A stretch of 64,000 nt of DNA. Source: Escarpia spicata. Its lineage: Eukaryota; Annelida; Polychaeta; Sabellida; Siboglinidae. The DNA lies in NCBI GenBank assembly GCA_963995525.1, contig OZ023210.1, forward strand, positions 351,001 through 415,000, written 5' to 3'. The position numbers and the translations under genes were made by a program. The notes under the pieces were generated by a model, which worked only from the letters and a program-made list of their open reading frames with translations, did no database searches and had not been told where the DNA came from. Numbering within the stretch: position 1 is the stretch's first letter; the number at the start of each line of letters is the position of its first letter. Below are positions 1 through 12,772 of this stretch, piece after piece.

Positions 1-169
1 GTACATTGAACGCTACGTTTATGTTTCATATTCATGGTGAAAGTCAAAGCGATGAAAACACAAAAGCAGCAGTATTATGCATTTATTCATTATTTATTTA
101 AGTCTAAGTCGTCAACACATAAAACACGGGCATTTCGCGTCAACTCTTGAGATGTTCAGCATTCAACAG
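1..169. other. No gene seen
   Basis: AT-rich sequence downstream of the hAT pseudogene. I see no coding signal, RNA gene or recognisable repeat here. Confidence 0.5.
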
Positions 170-1812
170 TCATTTCCTGTTGCACCGCACAAACATGATC
201 CGTTCAAACTTTTCATCAGTTAGCCGACATCTGTCTGGGCGAAAGACTTTGCCCGCGACACTAAATAGTCGCACAACTGGTGCAGAGCTAGCCTGGACCG
301 TTAGACGGGTTGGTACAAGTCGTGCCAGTGTGGGAAACTCTTCCCTGTGCAGCTTCTAGAAAGCTAAGGGGTCAGACTCCTCTGGCAATGTTGGGAGTGC
401 TAAATATTTAGCTAGCAAGTTAATTTGAAGAGGAATTGTCCTGTTGTGCAGCTGCTGCAAGAGAAGAAGACATGAAGCTGAAGAGACGATTCCTCTTGTT
501 TGTGGGATAACTGGTGTCACGTGTGTCGCTGACAGCAGATTGAGGGTGCAACCGCAGTGCATTCATCTTGCGGATCACTGTAGCTTTGGTGATAGCGGAT
601 TGTTCATCATCTGCCCAAAGGAGCTTGAAACATGGATCAAGCGATGATGCAACAGTGAACAGCTCAGAACGTTCATAATGCTTCAGTCAAGTGTCCATGG
701 ATTTCTTGAGTGCACCGACGAGCTTTCCGTGATACGCTGAGTTTACCTCTTCGAGTTGAACACGCAGCCCCATAATGCATGGGATTACCAGACTAGCTGG
801 TACGGTCTTCTCTCGTTGCACAAAATCAGTCGCTTCCTCGATGGGAGTAAGGATGTTTAGTAAGTCCTGTAAAATGTTTCTGTCATAGGTGGTGAGTTTA
901 GCAGTGTCGAGTGCATCGAGCTTATCCATAGGGATGGAGAGTATGGAACGTACCATCTTCAGTTGGGAATTCCATCTGGTGGCATTGGCGGCTTGGAGCT
1001 TGTTCTCGCCTTCTAATAGTTCCATGGCCACTGTAGATTTGCGCACATGATTAACTATTGTCAAAGCCTTGGCGAGCACCTTGTTGGTTTGTGTGGCAAC
1101 CTTGAAACCGACCTTCACAACTAACTGAAGCGTGTGTGCACAGCACGACGATTGTTGTGGGAGTTCAGGAACTTCAACTTCTACATGTTCAATGTCATCG
1201 TCGTCGGTGTCGCTATCTCCATCACTATCGGGAGCACTAGCGTTGAATCCAGGAAGAGAAAATGCGCGCTTCATGTTCGAGGCATTATCTGTAACGATTG
1301 CACAGATCTTCGATGGAGGATTCCTTAACCTCGGAGTACTGCTGCATGATGTGTTCTCCGGTGACACCCGGTGAATCTGTTACACGCCACCATGAAAGAA
1401 TCCATGCTCCAATCAGTGATGCAGTGTCCGGTTATATACCGATGAAGCTGCACATTTGGCGACTTGACCACAGATCAGTTGTGACGCACACACTCTCAGC
1501 AGCATCCAGGCAGCTTTGGACGTTACTGTAGACACTCTTGTAGGCATCATAGAGAAGAATAGTAGACAAATGCTTGCTGCTGGGCATCTGGAAGCGTGGC
1601 TCGAGGTTTGAGATCAGATTCTTGAAGTGCACACTTTCTACTAGAGAAAAGGGCATGAGATCGCCATTAATAAAAGATACCAGGTCGTGTGTTGTTTGAC
1701 GTTGGCGTGGATCAGTCGTTGCAAATTTCTTCGGTGTGGAGAAGAAACTGGTCATGTCTGGCTGTGAATCTGATGTCTTGGGTTTTGTCAATGTAACATC
1801 AGCATGCTTACT
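170..1812 (-). pseudogene. Decayed hAT-family (ZBED-like) transposase
   Basis: Conceptual translation on the minus strand, in several frames, follows the order of an animal hAT transposase: an N-terminal part at 1791-1432, the catalytic core at 1367-687 (with IVTDNASNM, an Asp/Glu-rich insertion, CCAHTLQLVV and NATRWNSQ) and the C-terminal dimerisation region around 390-170 (ESDPLAF, then SVAGKVFRPDRCRLTDE and a final RCNRK before a stop at 170-172). The reading frame shifts near 1430 and again near 1370, and a TAG replaces the expected Trp near 345, so no intact enzyme can be made. A splice acceptor (ttctaatttcag) precedes the block at 1813, suggesting the BED zinc finger lay on a separate upstream exon that I do not find. 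Family assignment is from recognised motifs. It lies upstream of, and antisense to, the plus-strand gene starting at 3254 and is probably intronic to it. Confidence 0.85.
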
Positions 1813-2510
1813 CTGAAATTAGAAATTAATATTGAAATTAAAGTGTGAAATTTATCAATGCACAACAAATATGTAGCTAGTCAAAAATTCATATTTCTAT
1901 CTGAATTAAATATATTATGATAATAAAACTATAAAACAAGATATCTAAGCAGTTGTTTTATGATTGCCCCCCCCCCCAGCTGTGAGTCATGACCCTCTGT
2001 GTGTTTCACTCTGGAGGTTGTTAGAGTTTACATTGCAGGAGACACTGGGACAGTGTGACAGGTGCATGACAATAGTTCTTTGAAGTTGGTTGAACTTGGT
2101 TCTCTGGTGGACTACCCTTTTCACACATGCCTATGGATTTAGTGGCTGCCTGCAGTCTACTAGGGATAAACAACATAGGCATGAAAAACATCCTGATGTA
2201 TTTGTAGTTGAGTTAATAATTAACTATCCACCAAACAGCAGTAGAGCATTATGGTTTAATTACATTGATTATACTCAACCCAATTAAGTGGCAGTAAGAC
2301 GGCTTTTGTCTTTCAATCCTATGTAGTACTTAAATATTAAATTAAAAATATGCAGTATGTTCCATTCAGTATGTACTACACAGGGATACACACTCAGAAT
2401 ACATCCATGGATACACCAGGAGATATATACACCGATACACCCATGATTCACTCTGGGATACATCTAAGGATACACCAAGTCAAAATTATAGGGTTCATGA
2501 ATGATCCACC
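1813..2510. other. No gene seen
   Basis: AT-rich spacer with a run of ten C near 1967. No coding or repeat structure that I can support. Confidence 0.4.
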
Positions 2511-2514
2511 TAGT

Positions 2515-3125
2515 CAGAGACATATATCGTATGTAGTACACCTAGTCATGGACAGATAGGGTATGTGGTACACCTAGTCAGAGACAGATAGGGTATGTAG
2601 TACACCTAGTCAGAGACAGATAAGGTATGTAGTACACCTAGTCAGAGATAGATAGAGTATGTGGTACACCTAGTCAGAGACAGATAAGGTATATAGTACA
2701 CCTAGTCAGAGACAGATAAGGTATGTGGTACACCTAGTCAGAGACAGATAAGGTATGTGGTACACCTAGTCAGAGACAGATAAGGTATGTGGTACACCTA
2801 GTCAGAGACAGATAAGGAATGTGGTACACCTAGTCAGAGACAGATAAGGAATGTGGTACACCTAGTCAGAGACAGATAAGGTATGTGGTACACATAGTCA
2901 GAGACAGATAAGGTATGTGGTACACCTAGTCAGAGACAGATAAGGTATGTGGTACACCTAGTCAGAGACAGATAAGGTATGTGGTACACCTAGTCGGAGA
3001 CAGATAAGGTATGTGGTACACCTAGTCGGAGACAGATAAGGTATGTGGTACACCTAGTCGGAGACATAAGGTATGTGGTACACCTAGTCAGAAACAGATA
3101 AGGTATATAGTACACCTAGTCAGAG
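2515..3125 (+). repeat. Minisatellite, 32-bp unit, about 18 copies
   Basis: Tandem copies of a 32-bp unit built around cagataaggtatgtggtac. Each unit contains AAG followed by GTATGT, an excellent match to a 5' splice site on the plus strand. I found no exon at its left edge, so whether it was seeded from a real junction, as the next arrays were, is unknown. Confidence 0.9.
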
Positions 3126-3154
3126 ACATTACTGAATGTTGCTTACTGTATTGT

Positions 3155-3222
3155 TTGGGTTGTTGGGGGTAGCTGTGGGGTTGTTGGGGGTAGCTGTGGG
3201 GTTGTTGGGGGTAGTTGTTGGG
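3155..3222 (+). repeat. G-rich 21-bp repeat just upstream of an exon
   Basis: About three copies of a 21-bp unit containing ttgttgggggtagctgtggg. Runs of four and five G recur every 10-11 bp on the sense strand, immediately upstream of the acceptor of exon 3254-3339. Quadruplex formation is possible but not shown. Confidence 0.75.
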
Positions 3223-3253
3223 AGATAGCTGTGTACAGAGTGTGATGTTTCAG

Positions 3254-3339
3254 GGCTGGCATCACAACTTCTTGCGGAAGTCTTCTCTTCAGCCTTCCTC
3301 ACGCCGCTGGAGGCCACCGACACTTGCTTCCGACTCGAG
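3254..3339 (+). CDS. Exon A of unidentified plus-strand gene
   Basis: Acceptor gatgtttcag, donor CTCGAG|GTAGAT. 86 nt, starting with the last two bases of a codon and ending at a codon boundary. It encodes a hydrophobic stretch ending in TCFRLE. The exon end and donor are copied many times in the repeat that follows. Confidence 0.75.
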
Positions 3340-6300
3340 GTAGATTAACATGATAGACATTGTAACACTTGCTGACACTTGCTTCAGACTCGAGGTAATG
3401 CTGACATGGTAGACATTGTAGCACTTGCTGACACTTGCTTCAGACTCGAGGTAATGCCGACATGGTAGACATTGTAACACTTGCTGACACTTGCTTCAGA
3501 CTTGAGGTAATGCTGACATGGTAGACATTGTAACACTTGCTTCAGACTCGAGGTAATGCTGACATGGTAGACATTGTAGCACTTGCTGACACTTGCTTCA
3601 GACTCGAGGTAATGTTGACATGGTAGACATTGTACCACTTGCTTCAGACTCGATGTAATGATGACATGTCAGACATTGTAGCACTTGCTGACACTTGCTT
3701 CAGGCTTGAAGTAATGCTGACATGTCAGACATTGTAGCACTTGCTGCCACTTGCTTCAGACTTGATGTAATGCTGACATGTTAGACATTGTAGCACTTGT
3801 TGACACTTGCTTCAGATTCGATGTAATGCCGACATGGTAGACATTGTAGCATTTGCTGACACTTGCTTCAGACTCGATGTAATGCTGACATGGTAGACAT
3901 TGTACCACTTGCTGACACTTGCTTCAGACTCGAGGTAATGCTGACATGGTAGACATTGTACCACTTGCTTCAGACTTGAGGTAATGCTGACATGTCAGAC
4001 AATGTAGCACTTGCTGACACTTGCATCAGACTCGATGTAATGCTGACATGTTAGACATTGTAGCACTTGCTGACACTTGCTTCAGACTCGATGTAATGCT
4101 GACATGTTAGATATTGTAGCACTTGCTTCAGACTCGATGTAATGCTGACATGGTAGACATTGTACCACTTGCTGACACTTGCTTCATATTTGAGGTAATG
4201 CTGACATGGTAGACATGGTAACAATTGCTGACACTTGCTTCAGACTTGAAGTAGGCTGACATGGTAGACATTTTAACACTTGCTCACACTTGCTTCAGAC
4301 TTGAGATAATGTTGACATGGTAGATATTGCAACACTTGCTGACTCGTGCTTCAGACTCATTGCTTTACATATATTGTAACACTTGATGACATGATGTGTG
4401 AAACCATTGAACCGTGATTAGGTTATCTTGTACGGAGCCATTGAACTGTAAAAAGATTGTCTTGTACGGAGCCATTGAACCGTGTTTAGGGTGTCTTGTG
4501 TGGAGTCATTGAACCATGACAAGGTTGTCTTGTATGGAGTCATTGAACCATGACAATGGTGTGTTGTATGGAGTCATTGAACCATGACTCGGTTGTCTTG
4601 TATGGAGTCATTGAACCATGATAAGGTTGCCTTGTATGGAGTCATTGAACCATTACAATGTTGTCTTGTATGGAATCATTGAACTGTGATAAGGGTGCCT
4701 AGTATGGAATTGTTAAACCGTAACAATGGTTTGTTGTTGTTTGGAGCAATTGAAACATGACAAGGCTGTCTTGTATGGAGTTATTGAACCGTGACAGAGA
4801 TGTCTTGTATCTACAGGTGCAACACCTGAACCTATCGCGTTACCTTGACATGCTCAAGTCTGCAGAGTTTCGTGACGACCTGGACGTCGTCAGCACAATC
4901 CACACCCCTAAAGGTAGGTTGTCACCTAAAGCTAGGCTGTCATTTAAAGGTAGGTTGTCACCTAAAGCTAGGCTGTCATTTAAAGGTAGGTTGTCACCTA
5001 AAGCTAGGCTGTCATTTAAAGGTAGGTTGTCACCTAAAGCTAGGCTGTCATTTAAAGGTAGATTGTCACCTAAAGGTAGGGTGTGACCTCATGCTAGGGT
5101 GTATCCCTAAGATAGACTGTGATGTAAATGTAGCTTGTCACCTAGCGTGGGGCAATTAACTTGAGACGTTAATTAATTGAATTACAATTAATTCAGAAAT
5201 GTTCCAATTAGATTAACCTCACACATTTATTAGGTTAATTAAAATAACCTCCAGAATTCCTCAGTTACATTAACAATTAAATTAGCAGTTAAGTTTAATT
5301 GAATTAACAGCTAATTGTAATTGCATTAACAATTGTTTATTCATTCTTATTTGATTAATTTGTAGTTTTACCACATTTTAATTGTGCACTTTGTTGGTAA
5401 GTTAATTAATTTACTTAATTAAATTAATTCAGTAAACAATTGAAATAAACCCATGCTTGGTTGTCACCTCCACTTTTCAGTTGTGTCACTAATGGTTGGG
5501 CTGTGACACGTTCCTGTCAATGGGGTCAGTCCCATATGGGCCATTCATGAGAGGTTCAAGATAAAGCCCACCCTCTCACATTGACATATATATATATATA
5601 TGTCAATATATATATATACATGGTCGATTCTCATGAAACCTGGACACATTTGTCTTTTATCATTTAATGGCCTGCCATTCAAACATAATTGAAATGATAT
5701 GCACAACTAACACGCCATATGATGTGCAATAAATGTGGGCACCAGTGTCTCATAATATTCATCCTGTAGGCATTGGTTAACATAGTTTAAGCACAAAAAT
5801 TTAATAGTATAATGAAGATAACACAATTTATACCCTGTTGATGTTTAATAGCCGAACCCTGAGCTTGTTTGCTATATGAATTACACGATTAATTGTTGGG
5901 AAAGGTCATGTAATAATTATGCCAGGAATTAAATCACCTGGATAAGATCTAGACAAACATACCCATCGAGATAATATAAAAAAACAATTATTAAATGACA
6001 AGATTAGCAAAGGTTGGGCAGTAATTCCCCCCCCCCCCCTCCCCCACTAAGACATGTAACAAGACAATGTACTCAAAACACCAAGTATACCTAAATCAAA
6101 GTTACAACACCACAAATAATGCATATGTATCGATAATGCATTAGATGTATAATATAGACAACTGGTAGCACTACAAACCCTCTGAATCCCTATGATAAAT
6201 TAGAACCAGAGGGAAAACATTATCCACAATATACCTTGTAATTTGTTACACCAAATAAAACATAGTGTATTCAATTTCTCAGGATTATACGCACTAAAAC

Positions 6301-9300
6301 CTCCTAAAAAAACTACGGCTACGTAGGGGAAAAATTGCCAGAACGAAAGCATTTGCACAGCACAGTTCAACAAGAACACAATGGAGGTAGGGCGGGGAGG
6401 AGGGCAGGGTGAATTGGATCTTCTTTTAGTGTGAAAATTTTCAAGTCAAGCCTAATGGCGAAATTTCAACACAAAGGGAACAATTCAAATTCGCCTCATT
6501 TTGAGTATGTAGAGTTTACGGAGTAGGGGCCATTCAAGGACTAACATCAAATACTAAACAATTCAAGAAAAGTTTGCATCACATTGTATAAATACTATTT
6601 TGACATGTGTAAACATATTCATATTATGCTTCAGAAACATAATTTTAACTAAAACAGCATATCAAGTTTGTTACTTCATTGTGTCTTGACATTTAATACA
6701 ATAGTGAGTTTAGTTATTATGATTTTGTTGTCGGGCATATACTAAACATTAAGATGTGTTTTTATAACACATAATTTACTGACCTACTCATTAATGCATG
6801 TCACCATAAATTGTACATTTATAGCAGCACGTGTTGTCTGGGGTATCAATTTTTCACAAACAACGTATTCTTGCTTTGTATTATTAATAACACCAATTTT
6901 CACCAACGATGAGACCTGACGTGCAATAGCATGAAAACATACTAAGAACGTGAAGCTCATCAAGGTGAGCTCAGCGATAGAGTTATTCTAACAGGAATTC
7001 ACAGATGAACACTCAAGGCAGTAGCTGGAAGCGAGCGATGGAAACGGCCGTGCGAAGGTGTGAGCTATGACAAGTCAGCCTTCTACAACCTTCATTACAA
7101 AGGAAACCAAGATGATGATTGTCCGTGCATTCTCCATCTCGGTCAAAGCCAGCTGTGGCATAATCAGTTCACCAGGTCTGTTAACAAATGCAAATGCATT
7201 TGAATGAACATCTGAATGTTGAGCATTTAAATGCGTTCCAGGAAAATGGCATTTGAATCAAGTGAAACATTTGCATTCAAATACATTGACATGCATTTGT
7301 TAGCAAGCCTGACTTCAACAGTCTCATGACCGCTCACGCCATGCTCCCAAGTGGAGGCCACATGACCGCTCACGCCATGCTCCCAAGTGGAGGCCAAACG
7401 ACCACTCATGCCATGCTCCCAAGTGGAGGCCAAACGACCACTCATGCCATGCTCCCAAGTGGAGGCCAAACAACCGCTCACGCCATGCTCCCAAGTGGAG
7501 GCCAAATATATAAGTGAAACAGATCTTGCTTGTCTGGATGTTACTATGCCAAATACGTTCCAGCATGTGTCCCACGGGTAGAAATAACTAACAAAATTCT
7601 GGTAGTCAGCAGGACTACCTAGTTGGAAAATCTGGTAGTCCACAGAGATATTTGGTAGCTCAAAATTGTTTAGCAAAATAATGCGGCGAACACCAAATTT
7701 GAAAATCTTATATTTAATGCACCAAACAATAAATATACACCAACACCAATAACATTTATACAACAACATCAGTAACATGTCTACACCAACACCAATAACA
7801 TAAAACATCAATACCAATAACATGTATACACCAACACCAATAACATATAAAACATCAACACCAATAACATGTATACACCAACACCAATAACATATAAAAC
7901 ATCAACACCAATAACATTTATACACCAATAACATGTATACGCCAACACCAATAACATTTATACACCAACACCAATAACATATAAAACATCAACACCAATA
8001 ACATGTATACACCAACACCAATAACATGTATACACCAACACCAGTAACATGTTTACACCAACAGTCCAACACCAATAACATTTATACACCAACACCAATA
8101 ACATGTATACGCCAACACCAATAACATATAAAACATCAACACCAATAACATGTATACACCAACACCAATAACATGTATACACCAACATCAATAACATGTT
8201 TACACCAACAGTCCAACACCAATAACATTTATACACCAACACCAATAACATGTATACGCCAACACCAATAACATATAAAACATCAACACCAATAACATGT
8301 ATACACCAACACCAATAACATGTATACACCAACACCAGTAACATGTTTACACCAACAGTCCAACACCAATAACATTTATGCACCAACACCAATAACATGT
8401 ATATGAACACGTATTTAATCAGTTAATTTATTTCTATTATATAATATATTTTAATTTAGTTATTATTATTTATCTTTTAATACAGTTTTATATATTATAA
8501 TATATATTCTTTTACTTAATTATCTTAATATTTGTGCAAATATGTCATGTATTTTAGTCACATTATATATATATATACAATCTTGTAAATCTTAATAATT
8601 ATTATATTTACCAGCATCCTTATACATATATATTTTTACATTTGTTTCCATGTACGTTTCATAATGTGTGTATGCGCCTATGAACGGGCTGGTCCCGGAG
8701 ATATGGCGCTATAGGAATGGGCTGTTCCCGGAGATATGGCACTATAGGAATGGGCTGGTCCCAGAGATATGGTGCTATAGAAATGGGCGGGTCCCAGAGA
8801 TATGGCGCTATAGGAATGGGCTGGTCCCGGAGATATGGCGCTATAGGAATGGGCTGGTTCCAGAGATATGGTGCTATAGGAATGGGCTGGTCCCAGAGAT
8901 ATGGTGCTATAGAAATGGGCTGGTCCCAGAGATATGGGACAATAGAAATGGGCTGGTCCCAGAGATATGGTGCTATAGAAATGGGCTGGTCCCAGAGGTG
9001 TGGTGCTATAGAAATGGGCTGGTCCCAGAGATATGGTGCTATAGAAATGGGCTGGTCCCAGAGATATGGGACTATAGAAATGGGCTGGTCCCAGAGATAT
9101 GGTGCTATAGAAATGGGCTGGTCCCGGAGATATGGTGCTATAGAAATGGGCTGGTCCCAGAGATATGGTGCTATAGAAATGGGCTGGTCCCAGAGATATT
9201 GGACTATAGAAATGGGCTGGTCCCAGAGATATGGCGCTATAGAAATGGGCTGGTCCCAGAGATATGGTGCTATAGAAATGGGCTGGTCCCAGAGATATGG

Positions 9301-12300
9301 CGCTATAGAAATGGGCTGGTCCCAGAGATATGGTGCTATAGAAATGGGCTTGTCCCAGAGATATGGCGCTATAGAAATGGGCTGGTCCCGGAGATATGGT
9401 GCTATAGAAATGGGCTGGTCCCAGAGATATGGTGCTATAGAAATGGGCTGGTCCCAGAGATATGGGACTATAGAAATGGGCTGGTCCCAGAGATATGGCG
9501 CTATAGAAATGGGCTGGTCCCAGAGATATGGTGCTATAGAAATGGGCTGGTCCCAGAGATATGGCGCTATAGAAATGGGCTGGTCCCAGAGATATGGCGC
9601 TATAGAAATGGGCTGGTCCCAGAGATATGGTGCTATAGAAATGGGCTGGTCCCAGAGATATGGGACTATAGAAATGGGCTGGTCCCAGAGATATGGTGCT
9701 ATAGAAATGGGCTGGTCCCGGAGATATGGTGCTATAGAAATGGGCTGGTCACAGAGATATGGTGCTATAGAAATGGGCTGGTCCCAGAGATATGGGGCTA
9801 TAGAAATGGGCTGGTCCCAGAGATATGGCGCTATAGAAATGGGCTGGTCCCAGAGATATGGTGCTATAGAAATGGGCTGGTCCCGGAGATATGGTGCTAT
9901 AGAAATGGGCTGGTCCCAGAGATATGGTGCTATAGAAATGGGCTGGTCCCAGAGATATGGGACTATAGAAATGGGCTGGTCTCAGAGATATGGCGCTATA
10001 GAAATGGGCTGGTCCCAGAGATATGGTGCTATAGAAATGGGCTGGTCCCAAAGATATGGCGCTATAGAAATGGGCTGGTCCCAGAGATATGGCGCTATAG
10101 AAATGGGCTGGTCCCGGAGATATGGTGCTATAGAAATGGGCTGGTCCCAGAGATATGGCGCTATAGAAATGGGCTGGTCCCAGAGATATGGTGCTATAGA
10201 AATGGGCTGGTCCCAGAGATATGGTGCTACAGAAATGGGCTGGTCCCGGAGATATGGGACTATAGAAATGGGCTACAGAAATGCCAGTAATAATAATATA
10301 CACCAACACCACTTATACATGGTAAGTTTCAGAAACGCCAATGCAGAAGATTTATACATAAATAGGAGGGTCTCGAAAAATCTGGCATTTATACATAACA
10401 TTCATTGAAATAGAAACAAAATACTTTCCATAGACATTAATAACCATGTTTTAATAAAACATGTTAAGGTTAACGCCAATGCATGAGACTTGTGCATACA
10501 TTGGAGGGTCTTGTGTTATCGGGGAACTGGGTATTGTGGAATTGCATATAAATCAGAGTATTTCACGTAATAAAAATGGTTACAGATCAGCTTTATTTCC
10601 AAAATGCATTGCACATGTGCTCTTAAATCAATGGCACATAACAGCATGTTAATACTTATATAATGCGTTACATCAAACATGTTAATACTTATATAATGCG
10701 TTACATCAAATAAGTTATATGTGGACAAGTTGTTTTATATATTTATGTATATATATATATACTTATTTTTACTACGCATGATATATAATATAATTTACAT
10801 CAATGTCATCTTTGATTTAGTTTCTCTAGTTCAGTTTTGTATTTATATGTTTTACTTGTATTATTATTATTATTATATTTATTTCTTATAATTTCTAACG
10901 ACTATTGTCAACACTACTGAAGTTCTACTTTGGATTTTAGTGTTCGATGAGTAAAAAATATTCCCGGATTTTGCAGTAGCCCAACCAGGGGTGTCATGTA
11001 ATGTAGTAAAACTACTTTGTTACTCTACTTGAGTGGTTTTTTCAAGTAATAGAGAGTAACAAAGTACAATTTATATTAACTACTTGTACTTGTACAAAGT
11101 AATTTTATTGAAGGTAACGATACTTTTTACTTTCTTACTTTCATTTACTTCAGAGTATATTTTTGTTACATTTTAGTCGTTAGGACCGAAGGTCCAACGG
11201 ATTATTGCCATCACTCTGCGTCCACCATTCGATGTCCGCCGTTAGCTGCCGTATCTCAGAAACCGTTCAGTAACTTTTTCTTTAATTTTGCATAGACGTA
11301 TCTTAGGGTAGTGCCACTATGCACGAGAAATCTGTATTTTATTGAATCGTTCTAAGGGCCCCCAGGTCACAAAACACTGGTAATTTTTTGCGTTTTGCCT
11401 ATTTTTTCAAAAACTCCTCTAATTTTGCATATATACATTTCATGTGGTAGTGTCACTGTATACAAGAAATCTGTATTTGATTGAATCATTCTAAGGGCAC
11501 CTAATGGCCCCCCAAAAGGACCCCCAAACTAGTAAATTTTCACATTTTGCTTATTTTTTCAAAAACTTTTCAGTGACTTTTTCTCTAATTTTGCATAGAC
11601 ATTTCATGTGGTAGTGTCACTGTACACAAGGAATCTGTATTTGATTTAATTATTCTAAGGGTACCAAAGGTCCTCTAAAATGTTAAATTTGCTAACTAAA
11701 TTGTCTACTGCAGGAGAACAGCCCTGCAGCTCTATTTATAACTGGCAGGCTACGCTCCGTCACACAACTAATCACTTTTTACTACAACATCTGTCACATG
11801 CAGAGTCTGTGTCTGGCATGGATCAGAGTTTGTTTTTTCTGTTATTCCAAAAACTCTTCAATAACTTTTTATCTAATTTTGTATAGGCGTCTCTTAGGGT
11901 AGTGTCAAGAAATTTGTAATTGATTGAATCATTCTAAGGACATTGTTCACATTTTGTCTGTTTCTGCCTGGACTAGGTTGACACAGTGCCAATTGATTGC
12001 GTGTTACAAAATTGGAAATTGGCCTAAATAGCAGAGTATCGGGATAAAATCCAACAGTATGTTTTTTTAAATAACACATTAACTAATATATACAAGTACT
12101 TACTGACGTTTTACAAAGATACTTACAGACAAAAACTGCTACATATGCAGTTAGCCTACCAACATACATCATAGACTCTATTTTATCTATTAAAGCAGCT
12201 TGTAGCTATAACTTAATATATGGTTGTACATCACAATGGGAGTAGGAGAAATGTTTTAGTTAAAATTACCAGTGGGTGGCTCTCATATTCAGCGACACAT

Positions 12301-12739
12301 TTGAAAGCGTTAGTGAGAGTCTCCCGACAGTTTTTTTAATGAAAATGTTCTTACATGTTTTGTACTTATTGGTAATATATCTGTCGAATAAAGATGTTCC
12401 TTCCTTCCTTCCTTCCTATACAATATTCACGAAATGGTCTACTCGAATACTTTATTTCTAGGTGCATCTTCACTGGCATGCATATAGTCTAAAGAGCTAC
12501 TAAACATGTCAACATTACTTCCATCATAACTCTTAATGATCTGTAACTATGATTCACCCAAAAAAAATTCATTTATAATTACAAATTCACAATAATAGTC
12601 CAAAATATAAGTAAAAATTACAAAGATATAGACACACATCATGGAATAAAAATAGTTTGTTAATAATAAAATATATAAAATGTGCGTTCAAGTATACAAT
12701 TGGGTAGTCCAATATTTAAACATAGAACTTCTAGTTTGA

Positions 12740-12772
<33 letters not shown>

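Noticed and set aside
2515..3125. CRISPR-like appearance of the 20-60-bp repeat arrays
   Set aside because: Repeats are contiguous with no unique spacers, and the sequence is eukaryotic.
8668..10408. Two overlapping 540- and 563-codon open frames
   Set aside because: Pure read-through of the 33-bp LINE-tail repeat in different frames.
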